From assembly GCF_037975245.1 (NCBI RefSeq), contig NC_092563.1, positions 27,741,960 to 27,805,959 on the forward strand: a DNA stretch of 64,000 nucleotides, written 5' to 3'. Within the stretch, counting starts at the first letter, position 1; the number at the start of each line of letters is the position of its first letter. Source of the DNA: Apostichopus japonicus. Its lineage: Eukaryota; Echinodermata; Holothuroidea; Aspidochirotida; Stichopodidae. The notes beneath the pieces were generated by a model that worked only from the letters and a program-made list of their open reading frames with translations, was not told where the DNA came from and did not search any database. The translations under genes were made by a program, and so were the position numbers. This document shows, in pieces, positions 46,591 to 58,753 of this stretch.

Positions 46591-48216
46591 GCAAAGGAGT
46601 ATTAAATGGGAGAGATAATTCAAGGAGAGCAAACAATTTTTATTCGCCAGCCGTTGATTAGGGCCTAACTTTAATGACATTGCTATGAAAATAAGGATGA
46701 ATATTTCACATTTGTCTGATTTAGTGAATTTTGCACTTCCTCCTTCAGTCATACCACATGGGAACAGGATGAAGAAATTGTCAGAACGAGATGTTCAAAT
46801 TTCAAATCAACCTCCTTTTTCTTTCTTCTAAACTGATTTAAAACAAGATAAGTCAATAGTCTACTAGTCCTACTTAATTGCTCTTTTTAAAAAAAATCAC
46901 TATATAAAAAAAAAGTATAAAAAGAAAAGAGTTTTAAAATGTTTTCATTCACTATGAAATGACATCAAAAATATTTAATACTTTAGAAGGACACTTGTGT
47001 GCATGCTCAAAAGAGGGTGCAGTAGAACAGATGAACATTTCACAGAATTTAATTAAAAGCCTACCAGTTGTTTTTATCAGGAAGTGAAATTTTTTTAAGT
47101 TTCAAAGTTAAATCCAAAATAATATATTGAAAAAGTTACAACTAGGATAATTTTGCTTTAATAGAGCGTCCAAGAAATACCAGTTTTCAACTTTCAGAGA
47201 GAAGGAATGGTAGTAAAGGAGATACAAATATAACCATCATCTTCAGCAAATAGCCTAGATATGACAGAGATCTTTGTGAAGGACCACTCCCTCCCCAAGA
47301 TAGCTACAAAACTGTGTTTCTTTTGGGAGATATGTTAGGTTAAAAAGTCATGTCTGAGAGCTGTCATTTTGTAAAACCTGTGAAAGTCATAGTGCCTGTT
47401 AGGAGGATCTACAAATCTTTTAAAAAAAACATAAAAAATAAATTGAAGCACATGTGGCTCACTGATGTCATGTTTAGACTTGATCAAGTCTTCAGTCTTG
47501 TCTGTGAAAGGACATAAAACTGTTTGTGGAAGTTGTGACATTGCCCTTTATTACATAGACCAGTGATGATGGCTGGGTTTGTGTCTTCATTAAAAAAGGC
47601 CAAAATTATTGTTTTTTAAATGAAGAGACAACTGAATCTAATTAACATATTTATGAACACTATTCATCACTCTTTGTACAACAACAACTATTCACTCTTG
47701 AACAAAACAGTTCATCAACTAGCAGTTTTTTTGTATTCATTTTATATCTGTTGGAATGGTTTGAAGGATAAAAGACAAGTTTAATACCAACTTTGCATCT
47801 GGAGTTTTGAAAAAGGATGATGTTAATGTTCTTGGTCTGGTATAAAGCCTGTTCATTGTTTAATAATTTCACTCATTCCTTCTTCCTTCATTTTTAATAT
47901 CTTTTTTTAATGAAGATTTTTAACTTGCCAATTAATATTTTCTATTAACATACATATGTGATATGTTTACGATGGTCAACCTTGCACTATATTATAAATC
48001 GCACAGTGGAATGTGGGGAACAAGAGTCCTTAAACTTTCTAGAAATATTATAATAATATAGCACCAAAAAAAAAAATCATAGTCATACTCCAAAACATTG
48101 GTTGTACAAATGAATTCTTCAGCCCAAAAGTAAACAACTTTGGGTACCTCTTTAATTAGACACCTCTTGTCACACCAGCGTCCTCCTAATTCCATTTCAA
48201 GGCCAAACGAAGCTTG
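46591..48216. other. Non-coding stretch
   Basis: Unique AT-rich sequence with no gene, RNA or mobile element recognised. Confidence 0.55.
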
Positions 48217-48300
48217 CTAATTTCATTTACATATGCAAATGAAACCAATTAAGGAAATTGTATGGGCCCCTGCGACAGCCTTGTTAATCTAGCAATTAAG
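48217..48300. promoter_or_regulatory. Octamer/homeodomain-site cluster, possible enhancer
   Basis: 'ctaatttcatttacat' runs into ATGCAAAT (48233-48240), a POU octamer, inside the near-palindrome 'catttacatatgcaaatg'. It is followed by 'ccaattaagg', 'gttaatc' and 'gcaattaag', all homeodomain-type ATTA cores. Such clusters are typical of conserved developmental enhancers, but AT-rich DNA gives ATTA by chance. Low confidence without conservation data. Confidence 0.2.
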
Positions 48301-49550
48301 CAACACAGCCAGTTTGGCTCTGGATGACATTGAGGTGTATGGACAACACACACGGACAGTTTGCTGTGGCGTTTCAAAAACATTTTATGTCCAGTGACAG
48401 TTGGAACAAGCCTTGGGGCTCTGGTGCATGGATGCTCCCGCAACTGTACCATGTGAAAATCAATATATAATATATTGATTGATCAGGTAAAACAGAGAGC
48501 TAATTCCCTCCAGTTATGTACAGAAGTTCAAGGCTGCCATGGGTTGTCCCGACAGGCAATAAATGATAAGAGAATACATTGGGCAAAGTCGATCTTCATT
48601 TAGCTTGATGATTTTGAATTAAATATAAATAGTAGAAGCACAGCAGCATTGTGGGTATTATTTTTTTTGTGGCTATGTTGCTTAAGAGGCAATGTGTTAA
48701 TTGAGGTGTGTGAGGCCACCGTGGGTTGCCGCGAACGTGCCGAGATAAAAAAGAACGTCAGAGCCTAGTCCCCATTGATCATAATTAGGGATGGATGGGA
48801 GGCCTCATGTTAGGAAACCTTGGGATGAATGTTTCCTGAAATGCAAAAAAAACTCTTTCAATCTACTTAGAGTCATTTTACAAAGTTTTCGGGTATGAAA
48901 TTTCCATCTGGGAAACATTACCCGGAGTGGTCTGTACAAATTCCTTAACTTTTCTATCCGAAGAGTTTTGTCTTGTTAAAAAGTAATTTTTGAAATCAAT
49001 GCATGCCGACCATTAAATGTATTCTACTCATGTCCGTATATACATTGTCCAAATGTATCGACCTCCCTGTGTATCCCATAAGCATGCTAGTAGAAAGGAT
49101 TGTAAATTCGTGGTTGCTCCAAATTTGTCATTCTTTAAGTTCGATCCAGAATTAAGTCTCTCCCGTTCATTTTCAATGAGGCGTTTACAAAAACATGGTG
49201 TTAAATTGTGTTGAAGTTATTGCATATCAACTCTATGTGTTGTAGTGTTGTTGCACAAGGATAATGCAGATGTTGCACAGTTTAATACAGGTAACTGTAG
49301 CGTCATTTGTAAATGCAAACACAGGATAAGATTTTGGTCTCTGTCTTACAGCTTCTGTCCTCAGTCCTTCTGTCCTCAGTGACTAATCAAGTCAAGCCTT
49401 AAAGGTTTCTGGATCTTAATTTAGTTCAATAGTTTTGATTTCAGAATAATATACAAATTACAAACAACATAGTTACAATGATGGACTATCAAGTGAAGGG
49501 ACAAGAAATCAACAAGATAGGAGTGGCCAGAGATGATCAACATTGGCCAG
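48301..49550. other. Non-coding stretch
   Basis: Unique sequence, with a somewhat CpG-containing patch near 48715-48765. No gene recognised. Confidence 0.5.
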
Positions 49551-49640
49551 GAATGGGCAAAGTGGGTGTGGCCACTGTCCAAGAATAGGCAAAGTGGGTG
49601 TGGCCACTATCCAGGAATAGGCAAAGTGAGTGTGGTTGAA
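49551..49640. repeat. 32-bp tandem repeat, about 3 units
   Basis: 'ggcaaagtgggtgtggccac' recurs at 49556 and 49588, with a changed third copy at 49620. Confidence 0.9.
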
Positions 49641-52090
49641 GGTGTTATTGGATGTACTAGTCGAACCAAATTTGGCATAAAAGGGAAGATGAAGGGGGCA
49701 TGAAGGTAAACAGGCATTGGACTTACAAAGACTTGCTCCTCTTCATTTTTCATTTTTACTTCGAAGACTAGTATATTCTGTTACATTTTCTTGTACTGCA
49801 CTGAAAAAACCCAATTGGATATTGTATACAGCACCATGAAAGAATTCTCATTTGGTGAGAATACAGTTAACGAGTGTACTGGAGAGAAATAGAACAAAAG
49901 AAAAGATATGGAAAAGGAGGAAGTTAGTAAAATTGGAATTAATTTGAGTATTTGCTTTGGTTTCATTCGACTAGTTCTGTCTAATTAATAGTTAACAATT
50001 AATAGTTGGATTTGCTTCTTCTAAATTGGTCTAATGAAAACTACCAGAATGAAACCGAATTCTTTTGATTCATTTTGTTGACATACACTTTTTCTGTCCC
50101 TCTTTTGCTGGTTCTGTATACAGGCACCATATAGCCCCTACCCTGACCCTCCCCACCCCTCCCCACCCCTTATAAATCCCCTCTCCCTCACATTAAAAAA
50201 AGTCAGATAAAAAAATTGCACTAAACCAAGAAATTGGGAAAGTACACTTAAACAAGGAAATTGTTATTTCTTTCCTTTTGAGCTTGTTGTTATTTGATAG
50301 GAGACATGTTGCTTTAAATTAGATGGAATCAATGATGTGTACTTTTTAAGATGTCATGATTGTATCCTAACCCTTTTTGCATATAATTGATCCTAACAAA
50401 GGATTTGAAGGTTTATCAAGTATTTCCAGAGCCCCCCAAAAGAAAAGTCATTGGTAAGAAAGAACTCCCAAGTGATTGTTCCTAAGGCAGTAATTAATCC
50501 ATTCTTCTATCTCCTCCAGTACTAAGTCACTTTCCATCAATGGACTTGTAAATTATCGATCCAATGGGGAAAATAGGCTTTGTATCAGCTTTTAAAGGGT
50601 ACCTTGATTATAGTTGTTACAACTCCTGCAAGCTTGTTTAATATCCTGATAATAATTTCAACCACTCCGTTGTAATCTCTAATGAAGAGGATTTTTGAAT
50701 TTTTCATAGCCGCCTCACAGAAAAAACAAAGAAAATGAAATGAAAAAAAAAACTCATTTCCAACATGACAAAAAGACTAGCATTCATCAAAAGGAAAAAC
50801 AAACAACAGAACGAAAGCAAAGTTTGATGAAAAGAAAGTGGCATGTACCAAAAAATATAAAAAAATATTGCCTCTTGTAATAACCCCTGAATCATACTTT
50901 TCCTGTACAAATTCCTTTCTTTTTCTTCATTTCAAAATGAAAGGATTAAAGAGGAGACTTTTTTTTTACCCTCTCTTTAACATGGCCTTCTCATTTGGCT
51001 CACAAGTTTGATTAAAAGAGAGATGTGAAAAAAAAAAAAGTTTCACAATCAGTGAGTGAAATAAGTAACAATTAGACTTACGAAAGATAAAAACCACTAA
51101 AGGTAGGTTTGATTGTATTTGTAGGATGCAGCTTAGTGCTTCATAAATCTCGGTTGCTAAATGTAAGTCAGCCCGTGGCATCATGTCTTTGTGTACTGTC
51201 TAATTAGGACCAATTTTTAAGGACGATTTCTATTGGATATTAAAAATGCTTCAGTTAATTTAGATTGAGTTTGAGTATTGGTAGCATGTCAAGTGCAATG
51301 TTTGTTAATACACGACTCCCTCTTCATAAAAACAGGTTTAATAAAAACCGCTTTCGTAAAAAGTGGAGGGGAAAAAATGGTTTCACATAGTAAACAGATG
51401 ATAACAAAATGTCAGCCGAACTGTTTGATAATACGCTGTTTTTGGTTAAGATTATAATTTGGCCGCTGTCACAAATAGGTAGGTAAATGGGAAATGCGTT
51501 TCTTTCGGATAAAATCATAAGAATGGTGAGCTTTTTTGTCAATTGGTTCTAGTAAAATCTTGCTCTGGTGATCGGTTATCAACTCAAGAGAGATTTGTAT
51601 TTGTAAAACTGAAGAAAAAATGTGTGAGTTTGGATGAGAAGACTTCTGGAAGCGTTTCTTTATTATGTAAATTTTATGTGATATATATATATTTTTTTGG
51701 GCATGGTTTTTAAACAAATTTTGTAAACATCAAAAGCGGGACTAGTTGCAGTTGAGATTTGAAAGATGAAATTAATGTTCTTTAAAAGAAGAGAAGTTTT
51801 TTTTATTGAGTTCCATTAAATAAACTAAGGACTGTGTTTAATTTAAAGTTTTTGGTTCTGTGTACCATAAATGCTTCATAGCCAATATTCACAGTGTTGA
51901 GATTCTGTTAGATTCGAACTATTTGAGTCGATGATACGTTCCGTGGGGTTAGGTATATGCAATGGGTGTTAGGCAGTTTCTCATATTTTTCTCATCTTAT
52001 TTTTCCAGCTCATTAATAGTGCAATTTTTTCTACTTTCTTTACAGGTTTATCTTTCAAAGGACCGGAAGTTATCTGTAGTTAATCATTTT
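49641..52090. other. Non-coding stretch
   Basis: Unique AT-rich sequence. C-rich 'ccctccccacccctccccac' near 50147 gives minus-strand quadruplex potential. Short frames lack support. Confidence 0.55.
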
Positions 52091-52179
52091 CTAGGTAAGT
52101 ACCTTCGACAACTGCTCATTTTACATCATCGAAACCACAATGCATTTTTGCATTCTGGTCTAGGTAAGTACCTTCGACA
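52091..52179 (+). repeat. 20-bp direct repeat carrying donor-like sites
   Basis: 'ctaggtaagtaccttcgaca' occurs exactly at 52091-52110 and 52160-52179, 69 bp apart. Each contains ag/gtaagt, a perfect 5' splice-site core. The surrounding 122-codon frame (51962-52330) has no recognisable domain. Confidence 0.7.
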
Positions 52180-53044
52180 GCCTAGGAAGTTCGAAAATTT
52201 AGTAAGTTTCCAACCACGCTGCTGTGGTGCGTTGATGAAAGCTATGTTTATACATGTACGAAAAAATGACATATATATATATCCAAAGATTGTCATATGG
52301 CACAGTGGGGGAGGGGGTGGGAAGGGGTAGCTCAGATTTGACTTAAACCTGGGGCAGGGTGCATTCATTGGTACTCAGGACCAATTGTTCCCCCCCCCCC
52401 TCCCTTCCTCAATGTATGGGATTAATAATTGCCAGTATAAGGACAAAGGAACATTGAGATGTTGCAATGACCACACACTGCAAAAATAATCTCAATTTCA
52501 CCTGTAATATAACTTATCAGGAAAATATCTCTATGAAGTTTCAGGAATGTATTTTGGATTTATTTTCTCACGCTAAACTATGTAAGCATTCATAAGGGGC
52601 TCTTCACACCCTTCTCTGCCCATCCCTCTCCACCAAACCACATGGTTACACCACTGTGTGTGCATCTGTACTGATATAATAATGTTATTTTATTTGCCTT
52701 TGGCTGTGTTACCAACTGAAAGGATTTATGTTTGCCACTACCGATAATAATAGACACCAGTAATCTTTTTATTCTTCCTTTTTGGAAATCGCCAGGTTTG
52801 AACTGAAGCTTTCAGTTAGACACAAATATGAAACGAAATAGGAAGGAAAAGAACCGTTAGTTATAATTCAATGATTCCGACAAGAACACTAAGAGGAAAA
52901 ACTTGTGGTTAACTGGTTGCTATTTACTGGAGATATTTCAGACTACCTTTTAACCCAATCGTAAAATTATTAATGTATGCAAATTTATAATTAATAACTC
53001 AGAAGTTTATAGATGCATCAATTTGTGAATTGAATGTTGTGAAT
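52180..53044. other. Non-coding stretch
   Basis: Unique sequence with G and C runs (52306-52329, 52390-52402). No gene recognised. Confidence 0.55.
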
Positions 53045-53302
53045 TGGTGTAATGTCAGAGGGTTGAAAGAGAGCAAGCCCAGAGCTGTTGGGGCCTTTGG
53101 AATGTAACAAACCAAAATGGTGCATATACAGCACAACTGACATTCAAAAGGAAAAGGGGGTGGTGAGGGGAAGGACCATGGTTAGAGGCAAAAGCTGGTC
53201 CCACAGCAAATGGTTGCTCACTGTGCTAGCAGTCACTTTGGTTTTGGGGCCCATCTAATTCTTGGCCCCAGGGCCTCCAAGTTCATTGTTATGCCACAAC
53301 TT
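53045..53302. mobile_element. Possible degraded hAT-like element
   Basis: The right end, read on the minus strand, gives 'gtggcataacaatgaac' and then 'ggaggccctggggcc', resembling the CAGTGGCGTAAC...GGGGCCC ends of Charlie-like hAT elements. The left end has 'ggtgtaatgtcagaggg' and later 'gttggggcc' in the mirrored position. The ends are diverged and no target duplication was found. Confidence 0.25.
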
Positions 53303-55814
53303 TTTTCATTACACCAAAATCTGCCGGAACTACACTTGACTACAAAAGATGATTTCAGGTACTTGAAAAAGATGTGTTATTTTTAGTCATCAGAGCTTGC
53401 ACACAGGAATCATGAACATATTGTAAAAGAACGATTTGCCACTGCTGATATATAGCTATGCACGCACTTAAGATCTTCTCCATTTGCTTTGAGTCAGCAA
53501 TTTTAATAGTTATCGCTGCTTTATTTGAATCGATTCGATCAACATTTCCTCCCTCCCCGGAAAGGTTTTCATGTTAGTGTACCCTGCAGGCAGAATGCAA
53601 GCTAGGAAACTTTCAGATTGTTACATTTAGTTTGTTTGTTTTGAAAGGAAACTATCGACATGCCAATGAGTTTAAGTAGTTTAGGGGATTTTGGCATCGC
53701 ATACTGTAGCAGCCTCCAGAAATGTGTCCAGAATCATCTAAAAAAACAGCTTAAGAAAGCCTTCCAAGTATGTTTGCTTAGTTTTTGTAAGATGATGGAA
53801 TGTCAAAAAAAGGCAAAGATCTCTTCAGTTTTCAAAAACGTTACTTCATTGTTTTTCCAGACTACAGTACATGCATATAACGCATACTTTTAGGGAATAC
53901 TGTTGAATATTTCTGAGGCTACCAGCTTTATAGATGGGATGAGGGAGGTGCCATATGCTATGGTTTAATATGCTATGATTAATATGCTATGACCATATGT
54001 GTAACCAACTGTACTATATAAAACATACACTTCGATTTGTATGCATGAACACCATGGTGTAACAGCCTTATGTACAAAGTAGAACTTTGGGTGCTGTGAT
54101 GAATAGAGGTACTGCCATGTACAGGCAGACGTCCATATGTCACACTGCCCCACCCATCCCATGATAACCCTTCCTCCCCTTCTACCACCCTTATAGCTAC
54201 ACTACACTACGTCTTTGAGGGTAATTTATTGCCTTACTCTTGGAAATGGAACAAACCAATAGAATGTCTGTGATCTCATCAGTGCACCGTTCTCTACAAG
54301 TTAGTGTCTTGTTAATAGAATCCTGTTCAATGTTGATTTCTGCTTGTGTTGTGATATACTCCGGGAATGTTGGTTTCAATAGTTGCAGATGTGCTCAGCT
54401 GAATGTACACCTTTGATCATCAAACATCATACAGAAAGCCAAGTTTCTTTGCAACCTAGTTGCCATTATGGTGATGATGATATTGTTACTCCCTTTTCTG
54501 CCACCAGATACGTTCATTATTTACCCCAGGTAATAAAACGTTGGTATGGCGAAGAAACAATGCCTCATTCAGATCTGTCTTTCAGATACTGTAGGTGCAG
54601 AAAAATCCGCACATTTGGAAACCCAGCGATTGTTGCTTCCAGAATACCTTCGATACCTGGATCTTCATTCTTCAAAAGCCAAGTATTGCCCCTGTATCAT
54701 TTCCTAATGCTTTATAACAATGTTCATAACCTTCACATGTTTGTACATGGTAAATCATTGCTAAATATTCTTCACAAGGTGACTAGAAGGGTGTGAAAAG
54801 TTGCCATGTTTGCTGCAGTTTCTGGTTAACCATTCATTATGTTTTACCACGAAGGAATGTTTCCGTTCTTGATCGATCAGAGTATCAAGGAACATATGCA
54901 CGTAACTGCCCGAATTAACTTGTGAGTCATATAGGTGTTAAGCATTAATGTAAGCTTGACTGTTTGGTGGAAATTTGAACTGAAGGAAAATCTGCCTCTA
55001 TTATTTGTATATAGATAAAATGCATGCTAAGGCTAACAATATGAAGAAAAAAATTACTATTTGATGCCTGCACTGCCATTGACCTTGGATAACGATAACT
55101 GTTAAAAGTTGCATTGATGTCTGTTCTTTCCACCGAGATTCTGCGTACAGAACCTATTAAGCTATAAAACTTGTCAGTTTGTACCTCAGGGCAAGTAAAT
55201 CAGGAATGTTAATTGTTAATTGCTCCTTTTCTCATTAAATGAGAGAGACTTTTGTCTTTTCAATGGGGTACTTCATCACTTAAAAGCAGCTTCTTTGAGT
55301 TTGGTTGGCAATTTTCCCAAATCCTATCAGCTCTTACTCGAAAATAAGATAACATGTGATCAAAATACTACGGTATTTTTCTTGTTGAGTATTTCAACCA
55401 AGTGAAGGTTCAAGAGTAGGTACTTTAAGAACTTGATTCAATCCTGAACATTTTGTAGTCCAGATACTTTGAGTCATAGTAGCATTAAGAACACAGATTA
55501 TAAATAACAAGATGGTAAATTTCTAAAAAGTTGAGGGTTTTAATTCACTGTTTGAAGTGAAACTTGGCGAGTCAATTAAGTTAATGAACAAGTCAATTTT
55601 AAGTATAAAGCACGTACTCCAGAAAGTTAACAAACTGAACTCAGAACAGCTGCTTTAAACAGACAGAATGGATTCAGCACTCCTGCGTTTACAACCAACT
55701 GAGTTAAATTACTACGGATAACAAGGTCGGGGCAGGCAACACCTTAACATGTAGACGTCGCACAACTGGTACCTGTACAAAATGCTGTACAAAGAATGCT
55801 GTGAAGAACAAAGT
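53303..55814. other. Non-coding stretch
   Basis: 'atatgctatg' words recur near 53952, 53970 and 53983. The 137-codon frame at 54383-54796 is the longest non-repeat frame in the window, but shows no domain, splice pattern or codon bias I can recognise. Confidence 0.5.
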
Positions 55815-55876
55815 CACATTGTGACTATTTTGACCTTTGACTATTTTGACTATTGTGACTATTTTGACCTTTGACC
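55815..55876. repeat. Short 'gactattttgaccttt' tandem repeat
   Basis: 'gtgactattttgacctttga' occurs twice with a shorter 'ctattttgactatt' unit between. It includes TGACCTTTGAC(C) words like those of the AGGTCA-rich repeats. Confidence 0.75.
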
Positions 55877-58701
55877 CCAAGTTGTGATTTTTCTTAATGA
55901 TAAACCCTAATTGATATCCTTAAGGGCACACAGAAAGAAATTTTTAGACCAATTAACAAAAAATCCCTGGAATTCGAAAGCAATTGCCGTGCCCAAGTTT
56001 TGCCTAAAGCAGAAGAGAAACAACCACATTGCAAAGAGATTCGGGAGTATTGTAATAGGAAACAATAAGCTTAGATGGTAAAATATAAATTTAAAGCAAT
56101 TTGCTGTGTTTGTGTGACAGTAAAACAGTTGGTTTTCATCACAGTGTTGAGAGAGAACTGTTCTCTCATCTACAAAGTGTGCTGTTGGATTAAAACGTTG
56201 CAAAAAGCCCTTTTTTCCGGGGAAAAAAAGAGCAAAAGATGGATGTTCTTACGAATTGACGGTAGTTAAAACTTGAGTCTTGATTTGCATACATATACAT
56301 ATACCCACAAAGAAGGCTAGGCTTGGGATTCATATGATAGGATGTTGTAACAGACCCCCTATCGTAAATGTTGATTTTTGTTTTCAAAGTGAACAGATTC
56401 TGTAACAGATTTAGAGGGCTTTTTTGTGTTTTTGTGTGTGCATGAGAGATGTGTGTATGAGAGAGCATAAGGCAACAAGCAAGATATATAGGTTAATTGT
56501 GCTAGACTGTATTATCATGTCTAGAGAGGTTATTTGAGCAGACCCAATCAGATGCTCTTAAGAGTGAAAATACAAAATACCTGTTGATTTGTCTGAGCAT
56601 TATCAGTTATGCATAGTTTCATACTTTGAACAAACTATAAGGCAAACACGATACAATTATTGACAAAAATTATTTGCCGAAATGGAAGAAGGAGGGGAGA
56701 GAAGGGAAGATTTAAATATGCAATAAATTGGGATGTTTGGTAACTACTTCTACAAGGCATGGTTTTTAGTGGTAATCGAAAATGGTGACATCGTTACGCG
56801 AGGATTATCAAGTTTAATTATGATTGTTAAAAGCATTTGCGAGCATGCATAAGAGGAACAAAATATTGTTCGGTTGTTGATGACATCATTGATTACTCCA
56901 TATCTCTGAATCAAAGTATCACGATAGCGGGAAAACGCTCATCAGGATGCGAACGCAACAGATGAAATGACAGACACGCATGAATGATGAATAGTTCAAG
57001 GTTACAATTGTGCGGTTGTGGGCCGAATGACAAAAGTGCTTTAGAAAACGCAAGTTCAGACGCTTAAAAACAATTTGTTTTTCATGGAACATTAAAAATT
57101 TAAAGTTTCAAAAGATCTCAGAACTAGAACTAGATGGAACCGATATATGACAGCGCCCTCAATTAATTTTGCGCGTGACTGGAGAACTCCGTTTGCTTAA
57201 CACAGGAGCGTACAAACGTTCGTTTCATAAATATTGTTACATATTTGTAGGTTTCATCGAAAAGTCTGGATATATAGCTCAGTGTGACTAAACTCGATGA
57301 TTTTCAAAATCTCATTATCAGCAAATTTGACTTTCGGAGAGAGACGGATGATAGATGGCCTCCACTTATTTAAAATTAAGAGGTTTTCAAAAACCCTCAC
57401 TGTTTTTAGTTTGAGTTTTTTGCTCATTTTCCTCCACTTTTGAATCACTACCAGCAATTTTTTCATCCCTTTTATAGTGCAGGCAATCCTTTAAAAAACA
57501 AAAAACTTTGAAGCTGAAAACATTACACCAAAGGCCCTCTCTCTGTTCATTTTATTCAACAAAACCACAGTACTAGTCTGATACCAGCTTTAGTACAAGC
57601 CATTCGATTGCATTCAGCTTTCTGTTTCAATGAAATAGCCACAGACTACTTAATACCCTTCACTTTCACAGATAAAAGTAATGCCCTCCCCTTTATCTAT
57701 TTATATCTCAAACTTGACTGAACTGTCCTGGCTGTCCCTGACATTCACCTTGGCCTAATTTTGTCCAGCATCTGATCATATAGTGTTCCTCACATTCTTC
57801 AACCTTTAGTCTCTCTTTGTTTTCTTGTTTTTCCCTCTCACCTGAAGGACCAGTGGGTTTTTTCTGTTTTTTTTTATGTGTGTGATTGTTTTAGGATCCA
57901 TTGACTGAGGCGCCCACCTTGTATTGTCCTGTTTTGAGTTTGCATTGATCGTACATATCCAGGAGTGTGGTACTTAATTCCTTTCGCATATTGTTTTGAA
58001 TTTGTCTGGTGACCTTAGAGCAGTGTCAATTGTCCGTTCTTGAGCAGTCATGAAGTGGAGAAATAGCTGAGCTGGACAGAAAGGTATTAAACAGCAGCTA
58101 GCACAATATTGGTTGTTTTTTTCTATTCTTGTTTTGATATAGCAACAGCTGCTGAACGACTTGCCTGGGAAATCCTACTGGCAAATATTGTACTAGCAAT
58201 TAAGAAAGAAAAAATTGGAATGTGTGTAAATTTACTAATTAATATCAAATTGAAAAGCTGGAAATCTGGAGAACAAAGGCAATGGGTTTTTCAGTAATTT
58301 AATTTAAAAGCAAATTTCATAACTGAGTTCAGTTAAACTGAGAACAATCCTGAAAAATATTATTTTCACATTTTGTGAGAATTTTGATCAATTTTATAGA
58401 GAGTGTAATGGCAGTTGACATCAAATTGTTGGCCAGTTGTAGAGTAGTGTGAAATTTCATTAATTATTTGTCTTCATTTTTGTTAAATATTTGTTTTATC
58501 TGAACAAATTAAGGGATACTGTACCTAAGGAATTTTCAAACGCTTGCAAACAGGAAAAAAAAAAAGGGCAAAATAATTATTTGTTTTGTCTTCCAGACTG
58601 ATAGACTTTGATAACATTGAATATTAGTAACTTGTCATCTTTAAAGATGAAACAGAGTTCCCATCTTTTTAATCAAGATATTAATTTTTCTTGAAAATCT
58701 T
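55877..58701. other. Non-coding stretch
   Basis: Unique sequence. CpG is noticeably more frequent near 56775-57010 and 57140-57220 than in neighbouring DNA. A frame at 58109-58297 starts next to an acceptor-like 'tattcttgttttgatatag', but no donor or domain follows. Confidence 0.5.
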
Positions 58702-58753
58702 ACTTGTTACTGGGACTTGTTACTGGGACTTGTTACTGGGACTGGGACTGTCA
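58702..58753. repeat. 13-bp tandem repeat, 3-4 units
   Basis: 'acttgttactggg' is repeated three times and then shortened to 'actggg'. Confidence 0.9.

Noticed and set aside
54383-54796. 137-codon plus-strand frame as a gene
   Set aside because: Longest non-repeat frame but with no domain, splice structure or codon pattern; consistent with chance in 64 kb.
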